From Chitinophagaceae bacterium (GTDB lineage: Bacteria > Bacteroidota > Bacteroidia > Chitinophagales > Chitinophagaceae), in assembly GCA_027489035.1 (NCBI GenBank), contig JAIYAN010000007.1, positions 1 to 46,768 on the forward strand: a DNA stretch of 46,768 bases, written 5' to 3'. Below the pieces are notes generated by a model that saw only the letters and a list, made by a program, of their open reading frames with translations, searched no databases and was not told where the DNA came from. Of the stretch, positions 9,638 to 18,976 are shown in pieces. The position numbers were made by a program, and so were the translations under genes. Numbering within the stretch: the first letter of the stretch is position 1; every line of letters starts with the position of its first letter.

Positions 9638-10679
9638 AATAAATTTGATTTATTAATGATGAATAAAATTGCTCAATTTCTACAGGTGCTTTAAAACGAT
9701 GATTGTTAATAGCATTTTTCTGATTTATTAGTTCTTTCATTTGTTCAAATAAATTCGCTGTATCTCTGGTTTTAAATAATTTAGTTCCATCTGGTCTTTT
9801 TACAACGTCTGAAGCCAAAACGATTTTATTCAAATAAAGACCTTCTCTTATTGTTAATGAATCTCCATCTGTATTGGTTGGTCGGATTACCATATCAGAT
9901 TGTTCAATCAATTTTACAAAAGATGCCTTTTCATTTATCAAAAAAAAGCTCGATTGAATTTGATATTGTTGAATTAGGTTTTGGGCTTTTTGAAATTTAT
10001 CTTCGCCTGTATCTAATGATGATACAATGAAAATTACATCTACTGGTATGCCTGCATCTACAAGCATTTTCGTCGCTTCAATACTCATATCTAATCCATA
10101 CAAATCTTCTCCGTTAAAATTATCCAAGCGAGATGCATTTGCACAAATGATTGTTTTGTTTTGCTGCTTAGCGGCTATCAATCTTGTTTCGATAGCATTC
10201 GACAAATTCGGCTCTTCGCTTAACACTGGGGGTAAAAAAGCATTTTTAATAACTATTTTGTGTTCGTTTAAATTTAATTTTTGACGAATTTCAGGATTCA
10301 CTAAAATGATTTTATTGGCTAGATTAAAAACCAATTGGTCATATAATCTAAATAAAAGAGAACGTTTCTTGCCATATCCATGAATGGTTATGATAATTTT
10401 TTTTCCAAACAACTTTCCGGCAATAATGTGTAATTTTTTAAAAAGCCTGTTCCCACTATGAATAAAAACCAAGTCAGAATGGATGATTTTTTTTAAATAA
10501 ACAAATAGGTTTAAGCTTTTAATATTGAAATACAATTTATTCTTCGAAGAGGATTCATCAATAAAATCAAGATTGAATTCATGCTTCAATAAATGTTGCA
10601 AACGCTGTAAGTGAATGCTGATGCCACCTGCAGGAGGTGGCATAGGTCCAGTTATCAAAACGTTTATTTTTTTATACAT
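9624..10679 (-). CDS. Glycosyltransferase, GT4-like
   Basis: The 351-residue protein has the two-lobed GT-B arrangement. The N-terminal lobe starts VLITGPMPPPAGGISIH, with a glycine-rich acceptor loop, and includes KKIIITIHGYG. The C-terminal lobe holds SDMVIRPTNTDGDSLTIREG, which corresponds to the nucleotide-sugar binding E-x7-E region of family 4 transferases, followed by NKIVLASDVVKRPDGT. It should add one sugar to the lipid-linked repeat unit at the cytoplasmic face of the inner membrane. It overlaps the toroid protein gene downstream by 14 bases and starts 13 bases after the CapK-like gene. Donor and linkage are unknown. Confidence 0.85.
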   Translation of the reverse strand: MYKKINVLITGPMPPPAGGISIHLQRLQHLLKHEFNLDFIDESSSKNKLYFNIKSLNLFVYLKKIIHSDLVFIHSGNRLFKKLHIIAGKLFGKKIIITIHGYGKKRSLLFRLYDQLVFNLANKIILVNPEIRQKLNLNEHKIVIKNAFLPPVLSEEPNLSNAIETRLIAAKQQNKTIICANASRLDNFNGEDLYGLDMSIEATKMLVDAGIPVDVIFIVSSLDTGEDKFQKAQNLIQQYQIQSSFFLINEKASFVKLIEQSDMVIRPTNTDGDSLTIREGLYLNKIVLASDVVKRPDGTKLFKTRDTANLFEQMKELINQKNAINNHRFKAPVEIEQFYSSLINQIYYEGR

Positions 10680-10692
10680 TATTTTTTGCTGG

Positions 10693-11961
10693 TTATTCAG
10701 GTTTTTGTTTGATGATGATGTGATATTTCTGATAAGGAATATAGGTCAATTCGGATTTATCACAATATGTAAATAACAATTCCATTTCAGTACCTACCAT
10801 TCTAATCCAGTTCGCCCTCAACTGATCTTCATCTGCTTTAGAAAAAGAAGGATTGACCACCAATTTTACTTCTATAGGATCGATAACATTATATTGATGA
10901 ATTTGAGCCATTTCGATATGATTTACGCCTTTAAATGCATGGTCGACACAACCAACATGACTTCCATCTTTTAAAATTACATTATCACTTTGTCTACCAG
11001 AGATGCTTAGAATTTTTGGGTTAATTAAATTTTGTAAAAAATCTTTGGATTCAACTTCAATTTGATCATCTACTTCGTATCGAATTAAGGGAAATGATTT
11101 GTTGGTGAGATTAGTAGTTATTACAGATGAAGATCTAAATTCATTGATTGAATATAATGGCATTGGATAATATTCCATTTTTGCATTTTGTGCAATTAAA
11201 ATAGAACGCTCTGCATTACCATACCAATCAAATATTTTTGTGTTTAAAAATGGTTCTATTTTTTCTCTTTGCCAACTTAATAATGTTTCAGAAGAAGTGA
11301 AGGAAACAGGAATATCAAGTTTTAATCCTTTATTTTCTAGCTCAATGCAAAGTTTATGCAAGTAACTGGGATAAGCTTCTACCGCAACTGGTTTGAATTT
11401 TTGTATTAAATCGTAATACATTTCGATAGTTGATTCATTCACATTAGGACTTGAAACATATAAAATATTAGCAGGTTTGAAATATTCATGTGTTACAGAT
11501 TTGCCCAACACACCCCTCAAAGATAGGATTGGTTGACCTGCATTGAAACCGTGTAATTTCCTATAATGATGTATGTATGCCTGTTCTTTGGCAATATCAA
11601 ATGGTGTTCTATATATTTTCAATGGAGTGCCCGTTGTTCCACTTGTCAATCCAATTACTTTTAAAAAATCGAAATTGGTATAAATTTTATCAACCTGACT
11701 TTTAATTATGTTTTTGTCGATAATCGGCAATTTATTAATATCAGTAATGTCCTTGATGTCATTTATTGAGATACCATGACTTTGATACAAGTTTTTATAA
11801 AAAGGAGCATTTTTTATGGCATGCTTGAAAATAGATAAAAATGAATCATTATAACGTTCTAGAAGGGCTTCATTGCCTAGTTGGTACAATTTATTTAAGC
11901 GATTAATCTCAATTTGAGTTATAAGATTATTCTTGGCAAAATATTTTGACCATTGATTCAT
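10693..11961 (-). CDS. CapK/PaaK-like adenylate-forming protein
   Basis: The 422-residue protein belongs to the phenylacetate-CoA ligase/CapK branch of the ANL superfamily. The phosphate-binding loop GLTSGTTGTPLKIYRT lies near residue 104. The middle has FDWYGNAER, equivalent to the aromatic-Tyr-Gly-x-x-E motif, then PLIRYEVDDQIEV with the conserved Arg-Tyr-x-x-x-Asp, and SGRQSDNVILKDGSHV as the hinge before the small C-terminal domain. Such proteins are common in capsule loci but their acyl or amino-acid substrate is mostly unproven. Here it may activate a carboxylate that is attached to a sugar, possibly with the FemAB/GNAT-like protein encoded two genes upstream. That partnership is inferred from position only. 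Confidence 0.85.
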   Translation of the reverse strand: MNQWSKYFAKNNLITQIEINRLNKLYQLGNEALLERYNDSFLSIFKHAIKNAPFYKNLYQSHGISINDIKDITDINKLPIIDKNIIKSQVDKIYTNFDFLKVIGLTSGTTGTPLKIYRTPFDIAKEQAYIHHYRKLHGFNAGQPILSLRGVLGKSVTHEYFKPANILYVSSPNVNESTIEMYYDLIQKFKPVAVEAYPSYLHKLCIELENKGLKLDIPVSFTSSETLLSWQREKIEPFLNTKIFDWYGNAERSILIAQNAKMEYYPMPLYSINEFRSSSVITTNLTNKSFPLIRYEVDDQIEVESKDFLQNLINPKILSISGRQSDNVILKDGSHVGCVDHAFKGVNHIEMAQIHQYNVIDPIEVKLVVNPSFSKADEDQLRANWIRMVGTEMELLFTYCDKSELTYIPYQKYHIIIKQKPE

Positions 11962-12045
11962 AAGGGGGTAGAGGTAATTTTTTATAAAAATATCAGTTCA
12001 ATGATATTTTTAATATATCAACAAAAATACTAAAATCTAATCGGA

Positions 12046-12939
12046 TTAAGTTTTTAATGTTTTTTTCAAAAAAATCTTAATCTGAGTAAATGGACTAAAA
12101 ATTTTTCTTAGTCCATCGACTACTATAACGTTATTTGTTAAATTTATTGTATGTATTCCAAAATTAAATTTATTATTTTTTTGTAATGTTATTTCAGTGA
12201 TAGCTATTTCCTCATAACATTCATCATCTAATTGTATGATTTTTTGAAGAATAATTGACTTGCCATAATAATCAGCACAATTTTGAGTAGGGCGATATAT
12301 GGTATTGTTATTTTTGATGAAATTGCCAGCAGGCCTTGTTCCAGTAAGAGAAGTTTTAACCGGATTTCCTTTGTGTGGCACATAATCTCCATCCCATTTA
12401 TTGGAGTGATAAATATACAAATCGCTGTTACTCTTTGAACCACGCTTCGTTGCAAACAGCCAATATTTATTTTTGTGAAAAAGAATGGTTGAATCGAGTA
12501 GGGGTTCATTTTCGATGATGGTTCTTTTGTTTATTAAGGTTTTTGTTTCAAAATCAAATTCAAAACAATGCAATCCACCTTCTTTACTCGATTCTGGTAT
12601 AATATATGTTTTGCCATCATGGTAGAATACTGAAGGATAAGACAAATGAAATCCTGTATCCAATAAAGGCTTAATAGATAAGTTTGAAAATTGATTATTT
12701 AAAGTTGCCAATGAAATTGTTCCGTATGAATAACTCGAGTAATCTTCAAAAATAATTTCGATATTTCCATCTGGATTTTTAAATACAAATGGATCTGCAA
12801 AAAAACGGGTGTTGTCTTTTATGGGCAACCAAGTAAATGATTTTTTTGAAATATTGTTCTTGATAATGTCTTCAATACTTGCATTTATGATGCCAATGCT
12901 CCATTGTTTTATGAAAAGCTTATCAATTAATTTTTTCAT
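12046..12939 (-). CDS. GINT1 N-terminal-like beta-propeller protein
   Basis: This 297-residue protein reads as a five-bladed beta-propeller similar to the N-terminal domain of plant glucosamine inositolphosphorylceramide transferase 1 and to glycoside hydrolase family 43-like domains. Landmarks are QWSIGIINASIEDII at the start, then TRFFADPFVFKNPDGN followed by IIFEDYSSYSYGTISLATL, LSYPSVFYHDGKTYIIPESS, and TGTRPAGNFIKNNN. The ADPF and YPSV aspartate and tyrosine patches recur in the propeller family. No signal peptide is present, so it is likely cytoplasmic. In Bacteroidota this domain is sometimes fused to formyl- or glycosyltransferases; here it stands alone. A role in recognising or modifying a sugar is likely, but enzymatic activity is unproven. 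Confidence 0.72.
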   Translation of the reverse strand: MKKLIDKLFIKQWSIGIINASIEDIIKNNISKKSFTWLPIKDNTRFFADPFVFKNPDGNIEIIFEDYSSYSYGTISLATLNNQFSNLSIKPLLDTGFHLSYPSVFYHDGKTYIIPESSKEGGLHCFEFDFETKTLINKRTIIENEPLLDSTILFHKNKYWLFATKRGSKSNSDLYIYHSNKWDGDYVPHKGNPVKTSLTGTRPAGNFIKNNNTIYRPTQNCADYYGKSIILQKIIQLDDECYEEIAITEITLQKNNKFNFGIHTINLTNNVIVVDGLRKIFSPFTQIKIFLKKTLKT

Positions 12940-12985
12940 TTTTTAATATTAAAGTCAAAATCTAAAATTTCTGTTTGATAAGCAA

Positions 12986-13729
12986 TTATTTATATCGACG
13001 GTCTAAAAAATTAAAGATTTTTAAAAGGAAAAAGTAGATAGGACTTAAATAACTAACGTTGGTAGTTGTTTTTCCACCAAAAGACATTTTATATTCTGTA
13101 ATGCCCTTCAAAGATTTGTTTTCAGTATTTAACACAATGCCACCATAATCAAAAGTTTCAAAATTGAGTTCTTTGAAATGAATAATGGCATTTATTTTCA
13201 GAAGTTTATTCGCCATGCCCAGCGTTCTCTTGTCGAATTTTTCATCCTCAGGTCTAGATCCTGATAAGAAAGACCTCACCATTTTGAACTTTTTACTAAC
13301 AAGATAAAAATGAGCGGCTAGAATTTCACCATCTTTCATGGCATAAGCAATAGAATTGAAATCTTTATACTCTGAAATGAATTTTTTATTAAACTGATAT
13401 AGATGTTTATTGCCAGCAAACTTATTGTAGAATTCGATGAATTTTTCAACATCATTATCATATATGCAAGTAATACCCTCAGACTCCGCTTTTTTAGATT
13501 CTTTCAAAACGGATTTACTTACCGCAGAGAGAATAGTTTCGGTATTCTGTGTTAAGTCTGTAATTAAAGTATGCGAAATTTCTTTAAAACAAAGTGAATT
13601 TTTAATTTGCTCATAATTTTGAACAAAGCTATATTTTCGGATGGAGAATAAATTCTGAATTCCTTTATCAAACCGAAACCATGCTTCGGTTAATTTCCAG
13701 AAATAAAACTTTTTTTTGAAACTAATCAT
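12986..13729 (-). CDS. FemAB/GNAT-like acyltransferase-fold protein
   Basis: The 247-residue protein is soluble. Its middle, ISEYKDFNSIAYAMKDGEILAAHFYLVSKK in short stretches, has the strand-turn-strand pattern of the GNAT fold, where a residue run such as GEILAAHF forms the central sheet next to the acyl-CoA or aminoacyl-tRNA pocket. Later come FLSGSRPEDE and ELNFETFDYGG, typical of FemAB/BioF2-like (PF13480) proteins in polysaccharide loci. It probably transfers an acyl or aminoacyl group to an amino sugar of the repeat unit. It sits between two GT4 genes and the propeller gene, with 40-80 base gaps. The assignment rests on fold pattern, so it is moderate. Confidence 0.68.
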   Translation of the reverse strand: MISFKKKFYFWKLTEAWFRFDKGIQNLFSIRKYSFVQNYEQIKNSLCFKEISHTLITDLTQNTETILSAVSKSVLKESKKAESEGITCIYDNDVEKFIEFYNKFAGNKHLYQFNKKFISEYKDFNSIAYAMKDGEILAAHFYLVSKKFKMVRSFLSGSRPEDEKFDKRTLGMANKLLKINAIIHFKELNFETFDYGGIVLNTENKSLKGITEYKMSFGGKTTTNVSYLSPIYFFLLKIFNFLDRRYK

Positions 13730-13804
13730 TTGGCTAAACTAATTTTATTTTCAAGCATAAAGGTAAAAATTTAAAACTATTTTGCTGTTATTTAATGTCT
13801 TAGG

Positions 13805-14947
13805 TTAATTAAGTATTAGATTATAAAAATCTATTGTTTCTTTTGCGACATTTTTACAGTGAAATTTTTCAAATGCTTGTTTACGTGCATTTGCCGAAAT
13901 TGATTTAATCATTTCATTGTTGTTGTAAAGTTTGATTAAAATATCTAAAGGCAATTCAATATTATTCAAATCGAATAGAAATCCAGTCACATTGTTTTCA
14001 AACATTTCAGGTATTCCACCAACATTTGATGCCAAAACAACTTTTCCGGCGGCCATGGATTCTGCAATAGCCATTGGTAATGATTCGTGTTTTGATGATA
14101 CTAATAGTATGTCTGATTTTTCTAACTGATTTAATACGTATGACTGATTTACCCAACCATGAAAATGTATATAATTTGTGAGATTTTTTTCTATTATATA
14201 ACTTCTAATTTGCTTTTCATAATCATCATTACTAAATCCTCCTAGTACATCCAAAGTGTAATATATTTTTTGTTCAATTAGCTTCGACAATAATTCTAGG
14301 GTGAATATTAAATTTTTATTATTATCGACAACACCTAAATAAAGTAATCGGTTATCCGTTTTGTCTTTTTGTGGGATATCGAAAAAAATATTTTTTATGG
14401 CATTGGGAATTATAATATCATGTGTAACTTTTTTTGAATTGAATTTAGTTGTTGAAAATTTTGATAAATGAATGATGTTTTTGGGCATTAATATTGGGTT
14501 TAACCAACCATTAATCAACCAGGTGATTTTATCTTTTATTTTCTTTTTTCGTTTTGCTTCTTCTAAAGCAAATCCATGAATGGTAACCAATGTTTTCGAC
14601 CTTGGAAAAGAAAAGGGTTTTATTAAAAAAAATGAATTGCACTCTTGAAAATGAATTAAATCGGGTTTGAAATCAGCAATTTGTTTTTGCATGATGTTTT
14701 TTCCATTTTTCAAATAATTAATTAAATGTGAACCAGAATCCCCTTCAGGCACATAATGTATAAAAATTGATTGGGAAAAAGAAACGATTTGCTCAACATT
14801 TACTTCAGTAGAAAAAGAAACTACACGTATAGAAATGGGAAATTGAGCAAACCCATTTAGTAAATTTATTAATGCAGAATGTACACCACCTTTTATGCTG
14901 TCTAAATTTAAAGGCAATTGAGGAAGAGTTATGATGATTTTTTGCAT
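13805..14947 (-). CDS. Glycosyltransferase, GT4 family
   Basis: The 380-residue protein shows a clear family 4 C-terminal domain: NRLLYLGVVDNNKNLIFTLE at the start of the second lobe, IHFHGWVNQ, then SDILLVSSKHESLPMAIAE, which contains the E-x7-E motif, and SMAAGKVVLASNVGGIPEM. The N-terminal lobe begins KIIITLPQLPLNLDSIKGG. It should add a sugar to the growing lipid-linked oligosaccharide in the cytoplasm. It is the second of two adjacent GT4 genes in the operon. Donor sugar and linkage cannot be read from the sequence. Confidence 0.9.
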   Translation of the reverse strand: MQKIIITLPQLPLNLDSIKGGVHSALINLLNGFAQFPISIRVVSFSTEVNVEQIVSFSQSIFIHYVPEGDSGSHLINYLKNGKNIMQKQIADFKPDLIHFQECNSFFLIKPFSFPRSKTLVTIHGFALEEAKRKKKIKDKITWLINGWLNPILMPKNIIHLSKFSTTKFNSKKVTHDIIIPNAIKNIFFDIPQKDKTDNRLLYLGVVDNNKNLIFTLELLSKLIEQKIYYTLDVLGGFSNDDYEKQIRSYIIEKNLTNYIHFHGWVNQSYVLNQLEKSDILLVSSKHESLPMAIAESMAAGKVVLASNVGGIPEMFENNVTGFLFDLNNIELPLDILIKLYNNNEMIKSISANARKQAFEKFHCKNVAKETIDFYNLILN

Positions 14948-15025
14948 TTTAGGTTTTTTATTTTCTTCTCTCTAGCTTCTTTTTTGAAAAATATGATTTG
15001 TAAGGTGATTTTTTACTGATTGTCA

Positions 15026-16189
15026 TCATTTTATTACATTTTGATAAGTTGACAAAATGATATTCCCAAATTCATTTAGCTTTTCTTGTGAAGCATTTGA
15101 AATTACATTTGATTCTAATTTTTTGTAAAAATCATTTTCAATGGCCATCATGATTTTTTTTGCCAAATCACTAGCGTTTGGTTCGGATACTAAACCATTT
15201 ACTCCATCTGTAATGTATTCTCTAAATGAACCAACATTTGACACAATTGCCGTTTTACCAAAAGCAAAAGTGGTACTTAATACACCGCTTTGTGTAGCAT
15301 CTCTGTAGGGACAAACAACAAAAGCAGATTTGTCAATTAATGCTGCAACTTCATCTAATGCTAAATATTTGTTTATGATTGTAATGTTGTTTTTGTGTGT
15401 TGAAATCATTGTTTCATTAAACTGAAAATCATAACTGGTTCTTCCTGCGATTACAAAATGTTGATTGGGATATTTTTCCAATACCAATGGGATGGCTTCT
15501 AAAAGTATATCAACACCTTTGTATGGTGAAAGTCTTCCAAAAAAAAGAATACTGTTATCAGATTTTCTCTCTTTTGGTAAATAATTTCTCATAAACGTAA
15601 AGGGTAAAAGTTGAATACAATTTATGGGAACACTTACTTCTGGATAAACCTTTTTTAATAAAGCTTTTGAATATTGCGCATATAAAATGAATGCTTTGGC
15701 TTTGGGCGTATAAAGTTTGAATATTAAATTGGATTTCCAGTTTTTTTCTCCTGAATGTGGCTTTGGATCATGTAGTGTGATGACCAATTTTGATTTGTCA
15801 ATAAAAGGATAAAGCCCGAAACTGCGTTGAGAACTATTGTCAAAATGCATGATGTCGAAATTCATTTTTTGAAAATATCTACCCAATTTCATAGAAGACA
15901 AAAGACTATGTATCGATAAACTTTTACTGTTTTTGTGTACTATAAATTTCACCATTGTAATGCCATCAAAATAAGGTTTGAATTTAACCCATTGTTCCGG
16001 ACCTAAAACATTTTCAGCATCCTCAATAAAATCAAAATTATGAATGTTGTCAATGTTTAAAATGGTTGATTTTTTTGAAATATCCGAGATTTCTATAAAT
16101 AAATGCAATGAAACTTTGTTTTTAATCGATTGAATGGTTTCAAGAGCTGAATCAATAAAATAAGCAGATGTATAATAAGCAACTTTCAT
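15026..16189 (-). CDS. Glycosyltransferase, GT4-like
   Basis: I place the start at the ATG at 16189 (MKVAYYTSAYFIDSALET), 8 bases after the flippase stop. The frame is open upstream to an ATG at 16267, but that extension lies inside the flippase gene and has no family character. The resulting 387-residue protein has DIMHFDNSSQRS in the first lobe and SILFFGRLSPYKGVDILLEA, HFVIAGRTS, AFVVCPYRDATQSGVLSTT and KTAIVSNVGSFREYI in the second. The usual first glutamate of E-x7-E is replaced in the RDATQSGVL stretch, as in a subset of GT4 enzymes. It probably extends the repeat unit. Confidence 0.88.
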   Translation of the reverse strand: MKVAYYTSAYFIDSALETIQSIKNKVSLHLFIEISDISKKSTILNIDNIHNFDFIEDAENVLGPEQWVKFKPYFDGITMVKFIVHKNSKSLSIHSLLSSMKLGRYFQKMNFDIMHFDNSSQRSFGLYPFIDKSKLVITLHDPKPHSGEKNWKSNLIFKLYTPKAKAFILYAQYSKALLKKVYPEVSVPINCIQLLPFTFMRNYLPKERKSDNSILFFGRLSPYKGVDILLEAIPLVLEKYPNQHFVIAGRTSYDFQFNETMISTHKNNITIINKYLALDEVAALIDKSAFVVCPYRDATQSGVLSTTFAFGKTAIVSNVGSFREYITDGVNGLVSEPNASDLAKKIMMAIENDFYKKLESNVISNASQEKLNEFGNIILSTYQNVIK

Positions 16190-16197
16190 AAAATATT

Positions 16198-17682
16198 TTA
16201 ATGTGTGGAATATGCCACTTTTATTTTCTTGAATTGGCTTATGCCAACGATTAATATAATGCCCCAAAAAATCACAAAGTTTAAACCTGAATTCAAATAT
16301 CTATCAGTTAAAATGTATAATCCAATAGACATTGAAGTTAAAATATAAAATAACATAACATGTTTAATGTTGGTTATTTTGTGTTTGATTAGTATCGCGT
16401 CCTGAATTAAGTGGAAAACGAAAAAAGAACTAAAAATAGCCACATTAACAACAGTGAGTGATTTATTAAATTGAAATCCAATGATACAAATACCAACATT
16501 AACCAGCACACTTGCTATGTTGCAAATCATATCAAACTTCTCAAGTTTCAAGGTTAAAATAACATTCGCTTGTAAAAAAATGGAGGGAAAAATAAGCATT
16601 ACATAAAACATTTGTTTGCAGTACAGTGCTGTATCGTTGTAGCTTTTACCAAAAACAAATGGGACTAAAAAATCGGCAAAAGCATAAACAAATGTAAAAG
16701 AAAGAAAGCCATAAATACACAATGGTAGATACGCTTTATTGTAAAGTGATTTTAATTTTTCCGGACTTTCTTTAAATGCATTGATAAGCATTGGATACAA
16801 AGAAGAAGTAACAATAATTGGAATTAAATAAGCTAATGAAAAGAATTTGAATGCGATTTCATAATTAGCCACATCTTGAATGGTTAATATTTTTGACACC
16901 AAGATATTTCCAATACGCCAATTGACAATAGATAAACTGCTAATAATGATAAATGACCAATTGGATAGTACAATTTTTTTTATTTCGTCCCAATCGATTT
17001 TAACTTTTATGATTTCTTTTAAACCAATTGAATTTGAACTGCCCATTTTGATAAAAAGATTCAGTGTAATTAAACGTAATCCAATCAGGATTACAGAAAG
17101 TAAGATCATATCTAATTTGTAAATTAAAAGCAGACATCCTACTAAAAATTTCAATAACGCTTCTATGGTTAATAGTAAAAACGTTTTTTGTTGTTCCTGA
17201 TAGGCAATGTTAAGCGACTTAATTACATTAATTATATTATCGAAAATAATGTTGATGCCAATGATTACAGAAAGTGTGCGAATCATTTGGTTGTCATAAA
17301 GTAAATACGAAACAATTAAGTTGATGACATAAAATAAAATGCCAATTAATAATTGAACTTTAAAGAATTTATTGGTTAGCGTGGTTTTGTTTTCATTATT
17401 TATAATTTCTCGAATAAACCAATGCCCCAGCCCTAATGAAGAAAATCCCAACATGAAAGAGTATAATGTATTGGCGATTACATAGTGCCCAAAATCTTCT
17501 TTGGAGTATATTCTGGCTATAATTACGAAGAAAATGCTAAACAGTACATTTTGAATGATATTGGAAACAACTCCCCAAACGCTATTTGCAAATAGTTTGT
17601 TTTTGAATTTAGATTTTAGGTTTATTAAGATGCTCAATTTGTTTACTTTAATTTTGAAAGTTTTGTAAATTATCAATTTCAT
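16198..17682 (-). CDS. Wzx-type oligosaccharide flippase
   Basis: The 494-residue protein is almost entirely hydrophobic, with about 12-14 predicted transmembrane helices. The pattern is typical of the MOP/polysaccharide synthase group: FANSVWGVVSNIIQNVLFSI at the first helix, YSKEDFGHYVIANTLYSF next, and helix pairs to the end. It would flip the undecaprenyl-linked repeat unit to the periplasmic face of the inner membrane. The ATG at 17682 makes a 35-base overlap with the polymerase gene. A TTG at 17637, 11 bases after the polymerase stop, would give a start closer to the conserved part, so the first 15 residues are uncertain. Confidence 0.9.
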   Translation of the reverse strand: MKLIIYKTFKIKVNKLSILINLKSKFKNKLFANSVWGVVSNIIQNVLFSIFFVIIARIYSKEDFGHYVIANTLYSFMLGFSSLGLGHWFIREIINNENKTTLTNKFFKVQLLIGILFYVINLIVSYLLYDNQMIRTLSVIIGINIIFDNIINVIKSLNIAYQEQQKTFLLLTIEALLKFLVGCLLLIYKLDMILLSVILIGLRLITLNLFIKMGSSNSIGLKEIIKVKIDWDEIKKIVLSNWSFIIISSLSIVNWRIGNILVSKILTIQDVANYEIAFKFFSLAYLIPIIVTSSLYPMLINAFKESPEKLKSLYNKAYLPLCIYGFLSFTFVYAFADFLVPFVFGKSYNDTALYCKQMFYVMLIFPSIFLQANVILTLKLEKFDMICNIASVLVNVGICIIGFQFNKSLTVVNVAIFSSFFVFHLIQDAILIKHKITNIKHVMLFYILTSMSIGLYILTDRYLNSGLNFVIFWGIILIVGISQFKKIKVAYSTH

Positions 17683-18976
17683 CTACTTCTTGACTGGCTT
17701 CTTCTTGCGCGTTTAAAATGGTTCGGTAAGCAATCATAAATGAAATGATGGAGCCTACTAAAATTTTGATTCTTACATCACCTAATGAATACGTAGAATA
17801 AAAGCCAATTAACCAGCACATAATACTTGAAATCATCAAAATAAAATTCAAATCTTTTGTTTTCAAATAATAATAAAATGATTGAATGATTGGAAAGAAA
17901 ATGAAAATAAAAATAGTTGCAGAGCCTATTGCCCCCAATTCGGTTAAAAACAAAAGGTAACCGCTTTCAGGCTGGTCAAATGAAGAGATTTCGTTATTAA
18001 TTACCCATATTTGATCTGGATAATGAAGGAAAACATATTTCCCATAATTGCCTAACCCAACACCCCAAAATGGATGATTTACAAAAATATCAATAGCATC
18101 AGCCCAAATACCTGCCCTGAAATCGTAGGTTTCGTTCAAATCGCTTCCCCTGTTAAAAATCGAAAGCTTGTCTTGAAAATTAAGTGCAATAAAAAAAATG
18201 ACTACTGAGGATAAAATGATGGCAATTTTGTATTTGGGCTTACTAAAAAACAATAGAAATAATAAACCAAGTACCCAGCCCATTAACCCGGCTCTTCCTC
18301 CAGCGGCCATAATACTAATTACGGATAAACCAAAAAGCACCAAATTAATTTTGGGTAATTTTTGGTCATCAAATTTTATTAAACATAAAAAACTACATGC
18401 ACCTAAAAACTGAGAAAATTGCTGGGGATCTGAAAAAATCCCAGGATACCTAATGCTATTTTTTATGATAACATTGGGATTTAATGTTTTAACTAATGAA
18501 ACATTTAAACCCAATGCCATTTGGAGAAATAGAAATAATAAGGCAAATCCAAGCATGAACCTAAAGCAATTTAAAATCGAAACTAAAAATGCTGGGTCAG
18601 AAATACATTCATCAATTAATATTTTACTAAAAATAAAAACAGGGAAAAAGGAAATAAACTTGTTGAGATTTTCTGTATCAATATCTACCGTAGAAAAAAT
18701 AAAACCAACAATTACAACCAACGCTAAAAAAGCCAATAAGAACCCGTAAGCAATGGTTTCATTGTTTTTGATTTTTTGTCTTTTGTAAAATATAAAATAA
18801 AAAACAAAAACAATTACTTCAAAAACATGAAAATCAGAAATCAAAAGAATATGTTGAAATGGAAATGAGATTAGTACAAACAGTATAAATGCTTTATTCT
18901 TTTCCATTTTGCTAAAAAGCATAATGCCCAAGAAAATAAATACATTTAAAAATGCCAATATCTTTAAAAAACTCAT
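17648..18976 (-). CDS. Wzy-type O-antigen polymerase/ligase family protein
   Basis: This 442-residue membrane protein has about 11-12 helices and the signatures of the Wzy_C/O-antigen ligase family (PF04932): AAGGRAGLMGWVLGLLF in the middle, then a large periplasmic loop with RAGIWADAIDIFVNHPFWGVG and LGNYGKYVF, and a last cluster of helices. The conserved Arg residues in RAG and the GxGLGxY loop fit polymerisation of lipid-linked repeat units in the periplasm. Its start overlaps the deacetylase stop by 4 bases (ATGA). As the only candidate of its kind here, it is the probable chain polymerase; a ligase function is the alternative. Confidence 0.87.
   Translation of the reverse strand: MSFLKILAFLNVFIFLGIMLFSKMEKNKAFILFVLISFPFQHILLISDFHVFEVIVFVFYFIFYKRQKIKNNETIAYGFLLAFLALVVIVGFIFSTVDIDTENLNKFISFFPVFIFSKILIDECISDPAFLVSILNCFRFMLGFALLFLFLQMALGLNVSLVKTLNPNVIIKNSIRYPGIFSDPQQFSQFLGACSFLCLIKFDDQKLPKINLVLFGLSVISIMAAGGRAGLMGWVLGLLFLLFFSKPKYKIAIILSSVVIFFIALNFQDKLSIFNRGSDLNETYDFRAGIWADAIDIFVNHPFWGVGLGNYGKYVFLHYPDQIWVINNEISSFDQPESGYLLFLTELGAIGSATIFIFIFFPIIQSFYYYLKTKDLNFILMISSIMCWLIGFYSTYSLGDVRIKILVGSIISFMIAYRTILNAQEEASQEVDEIDNLQNFQN

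Noticed and set aside
16190..16267. N-terminal extension of the GT4 gene at 15026-16189
   Set aside because: It lies within the flippase coding sequence, and the family-like start MKVAYYTSA is directly downstream of the flippase stop.
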